From: Nannocystis sp. RBIL2
Lineage (GTDB): Bacteria > Myxococcota_A > Polyangia > Nannocystales > Nannocystaceae
DNA: 64,000 bases
Direction of reading: 5' to 3'
NCBI RefSeq assembly: GCF_026626745.1
Contig: NZ_JAPNJW010000002.1
Location: 2,628,151-2,692,150, forward strand
In this document: piece by piece, positions 61,106 through 64,000 of the stretch
Position numbering within the stretch: position 1 is the first letter of the stretch
How the letters are laid out: each line of letters opens with the position of its first letter
Notes under the pieces: model-generated
What the model was told of the DNA's origin: nothing
Database searches by the model: none
The model's input: the letters and a program-made list of their open reading frames with translations, nothing else
Made by a program: the position numbers and the translations under genes

Positions 61106-62095
61106 CTACGGCGCGCAGGCCGGGAACTGCCCCGCACCGGGCGAGTCACCCGCCTCGACGAACGGGATCCCCGCGTCCTCGATCACGTTGCCGTGGACGT
61201 CGGTCACGCGGAACGCGTACGGCCCGGGCCCCATCCCCGCCTCGGCCACGAAGTAGTTGTATTCGAGGCGCGCGACCTCCTGCCACGCGTCGTCCTCGTC
61301 CTTGAATTCGAGCTTGGCGATCGCATTGCGGTGGTTGCGGATCTGCACGGCAGTCCACCACTGGTTGCTGCCTTCCTTGAAGTGGTAGACGACAGGTCCC
61401 TCGAGCTCGCAGGACACGTAGCGCCAGGTGATCGGCACCACCCCGAGGTCCTTGTCGGCGATCATCGGAAAGGCGTCTTCGTCGAGGTCGATGTGGCCCG
61501 ACTGGCACTCCGGGCAGCGGTCGACGATCCGCACCACGATCTGGCCGTCGGGTCCGTCGATCTGCACGCACGCCCCGCACGCCGCCGAGGCCATGTAATC
61601 GGGCGTGTTCATCGCCGCGACCATGTCGTCGCCGGGGTTCGCGTCGAAGCTGCAGTTGCCGCTGCCGTCGGCCGCGTAGTAGGTCGCCTTGCCCTCGTGG
61701 TCCGCGCCTTCGCACACCTGGCCGCTGCCGGTCGTCTCGCTCGTGCCCGGCCCGCTGCTCGTCTCGCCCGAGGTCTCGCTCCCCGTCGTCGCGCTCGTCG
61801 TCTCGCCGCTCGTCGGTCCGCTGCTCGTCTCGCCGCTCGTCGGTCCGCTGCTCGTCTCGCCGCTCGTCGGTCCGTTGCTCGTCTCGCCGCTCGTCGGCCC
61901 CGCGCTCGTCGGTGCCTCGCCGGAGCTCGGCCCGGCCGAGCCCTCGCTGCCCGGGCTACCGGTCGGCCCGGCGCTCGACTCCTCGGAGCTCGCCGTCGAC
62001 GCCGCGCCGCCCGTCGACGCCTCGGTCTCGCCGCTGTCGCCGGGACACGCAGTGCACCACAAGATCGCCGCCGCCTCGAACCATCGCCCGCGCAT
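61106..62095 (-). CDS. Bacterial expansin-like secreted protein
   Basis: 329 residues. Lipobox-like ILWCTAC (Cys17), then a stalk with a tandem 9-residue repeat (GPTSGETSS and variants, five to six copies). An expansin pair follows. Domain 1 (double-psi beta-barrel, about 135-235) has GKATYYAADGSGNC, TPDYMASAACGACVQIDGPDGQIVVRIVDRCPECQSGHIDLDEDAF and the essential Asp in HIDLD. Domain 2 (about 235-325) has NQWWTAVQIRNHRNAIAKLEFKD and YNYFVAEAGMGPGPYAFRVTDVHGN, matching the CBM63-like aromatic face. Bacterial expansins loosen cellulose or cell walls without hydrolysis. ATG 62095 is chosen over 62167. An anchored expansin on a stalk is unusual. Confidence 0.87.
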   Translation of the reverse strand: MRGRWFEAAAILWCTACPGDSGETEASTGGAASTASSEESSAGPTGSPGSEGSAGPSSGEAPTSAGPTSGETSNGPTSGETSSGPTSGETSSGPTSGETTSATTGSETSGETSSGPGTSETTGSGQVCEGADHEGKATYYAADGSGNCSFDANPGDDMVAAMNTPDYMASAACGACVQIDGPDGQIVVRIVDRCPECQSGHIDLDEDAFPMIADKDLGVVPITWRYVSCELEGPVVYHFKEGSNQWWTAVQIRNHRNAIAKLEFKDEDDAWQEVARLEYNYFVAEAGMGPGPYAFRVTDVHGNVIEDAGIPFVEAGDSPGAGQFPACAP

Positions 62096-62191
62096 CCGTC
62101 TGACATGCCCCCGACGCGCGCGGCCTGTCAACGCCGTGCGGGCCCGCCCCTGGGCCTCTCGCGCCACACCTGGGGGCCCAGGCGGCTGCGC

Positions 62192-63709
62192 TCACTCGCG
62201 CCCGAGCGGCGGCAGGTCGCTGCACACCAGCTCTTCGGCGTAGAGGTAGCCGAAGAAGCGCGCGCGGCCGGACTCGGCGTCGGCGACCAGCACAGACATG
62301 GGCCTTGGGTCATGTCCTGCACGACATTGCGCCCGGGACAGCACGAACTCGCGCAGCGCCCGGGCCTCGGTGCCGATGGTGAGGTTGACCGCCGCCGGGC
62401 CCGGGTCGAAGCGGGCCAGCTGGCGCATCGGCCCCGCGCCGGGCACGAACAGGTCGGCCGCCTCGACGCGCCAGCCCGCCTGGGGCCCGGCCAGCTCGGG
62501 GCTGGCGAGCAGGTCGCCGACGCGGCTCAGGCGGCCGCGGGCCTCGTTCAGGTCGGCGGCGGCGAAGCGCCAGCGGCGAGGCGTGCAGATGTCCTCGAGG
62601 ACAGCATGGACCTCGGCCACCGCGCCGAGGCGGTCGGCCAGGGTCGACCAGTCGCGGTCGAGCGCCGCGGTCGCGGCCTCGGCGGCGTCGAGGCCGAGCT
62701 GGCGCAGTTCGCCCGGGTAGTCGCGGCCGACCAGCATCGGGCAGCGGTCGGACAGCGCCAGCGACGGCTCGGGCGCGGCCACCCGGGCTCCGCCGGCCGA
62801 CAGCACCACCCGCGGGGCCACCGTGCAGCGGTCGGCCGACGTGCAGGCCGCGTACGGCTGCACGTGCTGCCAGTACGCGCGGCCGCACTCGTACCTGGCC
62901 TTTGCGTCAGGCTCGGTCGGCGCCTCCGCGTCGGCGAAGGCCCGCAGCTCGGCGTGGATCTCCGGCACGAACGCCGCCAGCTCCGCGCTGTAGAACCGCC
63001 ACAGCAGCGCGTCGGCGTGGTTCAGGAAGCCCTCGAGCTGGGCCAGGCCCTGCTCCTGGCCCTCCGCCAGCGCCCGGATCGCCGGCTCGCAGCCGCCGAC
63101 GCGCGCGGCCGGCAGCGCCTTCCAGGCCGCCAGGTCGATCGGCGCCGCGTCGACGCTGACGATCGACCTGGCGCTCGGGTCATGTCTTCTCAGCCAGGTC
63201 TCTTGCAGCTCGATCCCCTCCGCGCGGTAGCGCGGGCGCCCGGAGCCCGGCTCGCGCGCGACGGTCAGCGCGTCGGGTCGGGCCACGATCGCCGCCTGCT
63301 CCGCCTGGCGCACGCTGGTGACCCGCACCCTGGGGCTCAGGGCCTGCAGCGCCGGGCCGAGGCGCGCGTCCCAGCCGGCCAGGCCGGGCCCGAGCAGCAC
63401 CTCGACCGCGGGCGAGGCCGTCAGCGCTTCTGCCAGCGCCTCGCTGTCGCCCGCCGTCAGCGTCGGCGGCGACCAGGCCACCGCCAGGCTCGGCAAGTTC
63501 AGCCCGCCGCGCGGCGGCGGCGGACCGCCGGGCAGCTGGCTCTGGCTCCCGAGCGCTGGTACTGCCGCTTCGGTGCCCGGCCGCGGCCCGCAGGTCAGCG
63601 TCGCCACACCGGCCAGGACCGCCCCCACCATGCGCTGGCACGATCTGCGGGGCGACACGCGACGCCGCGCGTCCGTGCGACCGGGGCGAGGGGAGGATCT
63701 GCGGGCCAC
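62192..63709 (-). CDS. Secreted protein, family not recognised
   Basis: 505 residues with an Arg-rich N-terminus and a hydrophobic stretch (MVGAVLAGVATLTC) that could be a signal peptide; a lipobox is only marginal (TLTC). The body is mixed alpha/beta with paired Cys (CEPAIRALAEG, CGRAYWQHVQPYAACTSADRC, CTPRRWRF, CRAGHDPRP) and a long helical middle (LAQLEGFLNHADALLWRFYSAELAAFVPEIHAELRAF). It contains hairpin-family copies in frame at about 62296-62340, 62590-62606 and 63163-63200. GTG 63709 is used because AGAGTAAGA precedes it; ATG 63631 is an alternative. No function can be assigned. Confidence 0.6.
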   Translation of the reverse strand: MARRSSPRPGRTDARRRVSPRRSCQRMVGAVLAGVATLTCGPRPGTEAAVPALGSQSQLPGGPPPPRGGLNLPSLAVAWSPPTLTAGDSEALAEALTASPAVEVLLGPGLAGWDARLGPALQALSPRVRVTSVRQAEQAAIVARPDALTVAREPGSGRPRYRAEGIELQETWLRRHDPSARSIVSVDAAPIDLAAWKALPAARVGGCEPAIRALAEGQEQGLAQLEGFLNHADALLWRFYSAELAAFVPEIHAELRAFADAEAPTEPDAKARYECGRAYWQHVQPYAACTSADRCTVAPRVVLSAGGARVAAPEPSLALSDRCPMLVGRDYPGELRQLGLDAAEAATAALDRDWSTLADRLGAVAEVHAVLEDICTPRRWRFAAADLNEARGRLSRVGDLLASPELAGPQAGWRVEAADLFVPGAGPMRQLARFDPGPAAVNLTIGTEARALREFVLSRAQCRAGHDPRPMSVLVADAESGRARFFGYLYAEELVCSDLPPLGRE

Positions 63710-63912
63710 GACGATTCTTACTCTACGGTCCGTCCGCGCATGCAGCGGTGATCTGGCGCACTCGCGCCCGGACCGCCAGTTATCGGCCCAAAAGCGGCGC
63801 AGGCGGCGACCTGCGCACAGCGCGCGAACGCCCCTGCGGCGCCCTCGCCGGCCCGTCCGCGGCTCCAGGCCCGGGCGGCGGGGCCGGCGAGGCGGCGTGA
63901 TATGCTGCCGCC

Positions 63913-64000
63913 GTGCCTGGCTTGCATCACTGGACTGTCTTGAGCGGCCTCGCCGTGCTGGCCGGGATGTTCGGCCCGGCGCGCGAGGCGGCCGCCGAGG
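63913..64000 (+). CDS. Secreted protein, N-terminal part (cut by window edge)
   Basis: GTG at 63913 opens a frame reading MPGLHHWTVLSGLAVLAG then MFGPARE, a plausible signal peptide, and it stays open to the end of the window. Divergent from the 62192-63709 gene over about 200 bp. Too short for a family call. Confidence 0.5.
   Translation, partial: MPGLHHWTVLSGLAVLAGMFGPAREAAAE

Overview
This is a very GC-rich window (third codon positions almost always G or C) from what looks like a myxobacterium, most likely of the Nannocystis/Plesiocystis (Nannocystaceae) type. The main pointers are about fifteen predicted lipoproteins built to one plan (short signal peptide, Cys, long Thr/Ser/Asp stalk, variable outer domain), Cys-rich DUF4215-type repeats, paired DUF1592/1588 and DUF1501 proteins, ECF sigma factors next to large Ser/Thr kinases, and a CHAT-STAND-TPR protein. 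The genus is inferred from this style of gene content, not from a marker gene.

Layout. 1-0.9 kb: start of a cytochrome P450 (cut by the window edge) and a DUF1328 membrane peptide. 0.9-6.6 kb: surface lipoproteins, one an esterase, with an SDR oxidoreductase. 7-8.5 kb: ECF sigma factor overlapping a membrane-anchored partner. 8.5-11.4 kb: lipoprotein and a secreted beta-rich protein. 11.4-13.5 kb: NAD salvage pair pncB-pncA. 13.7-19.1 kb: archaemetzincin-like protease, lipoproteins, Rieske oxygenase coupled to a DUF434 protein. 19.4-25.6 kb: di-haem DUF1592/1588 protein plus DUF1501 partner, and two lipoproteins. 25.8 kb: tRNA-Lys(CTT). 26-28.3 kb: decayed lipoprotein gene, then DUF3311 and sodium:solute symporter. 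28.3-35.7 kb: an operon of CHAT-STAND-TPR gene and sigma-factor gene, each broken by a different IS3-family element. 35.9-39.4 kb: FG-GAP and VWA lipoproteins. 39.4-45.3 kb: adenine deaminase, PLP decarboxylase, methyltransferase-like gene, enoyl-CoA hydratase and a membrane protein. 45.7-47.9 kb: fused EutB-EutC ethanolamine ammonia-lyase. 47.9-54.1 kb: small membrane proteins, DNA polymerase IV, diacylglycerol-kinase-like lipid kinase, a DUF2325-like protein and a GAF histidine kinase. 54.1-64 kb: two lipoproteins, a Ser/Thr kinase with its sigma factor, an expansin, and two uncharacterised secreted proteins.

Two things stand out. First, a family of short hairpins (core CATGTCC or CCTGTCC, 3-10 nt, then GGACATG or GGACAGG) is scattered through the whole window. 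It is clustered in intergenic spaces, mainly at gene 3' ends, and also lies inside reading frames where it is translated. Second, both insertions in the CHAT/sigma operon can be undone exactly. Removing 31651..33082 plus one TCTG, and 28781..30053 plus one GAG, restores uninterrupted frames of 1329 and 228 codons. The ancestral locus was therefore an intact two-gene unit joining a caspase-like NTPase to a sigma factor, inactivated fairly recently.
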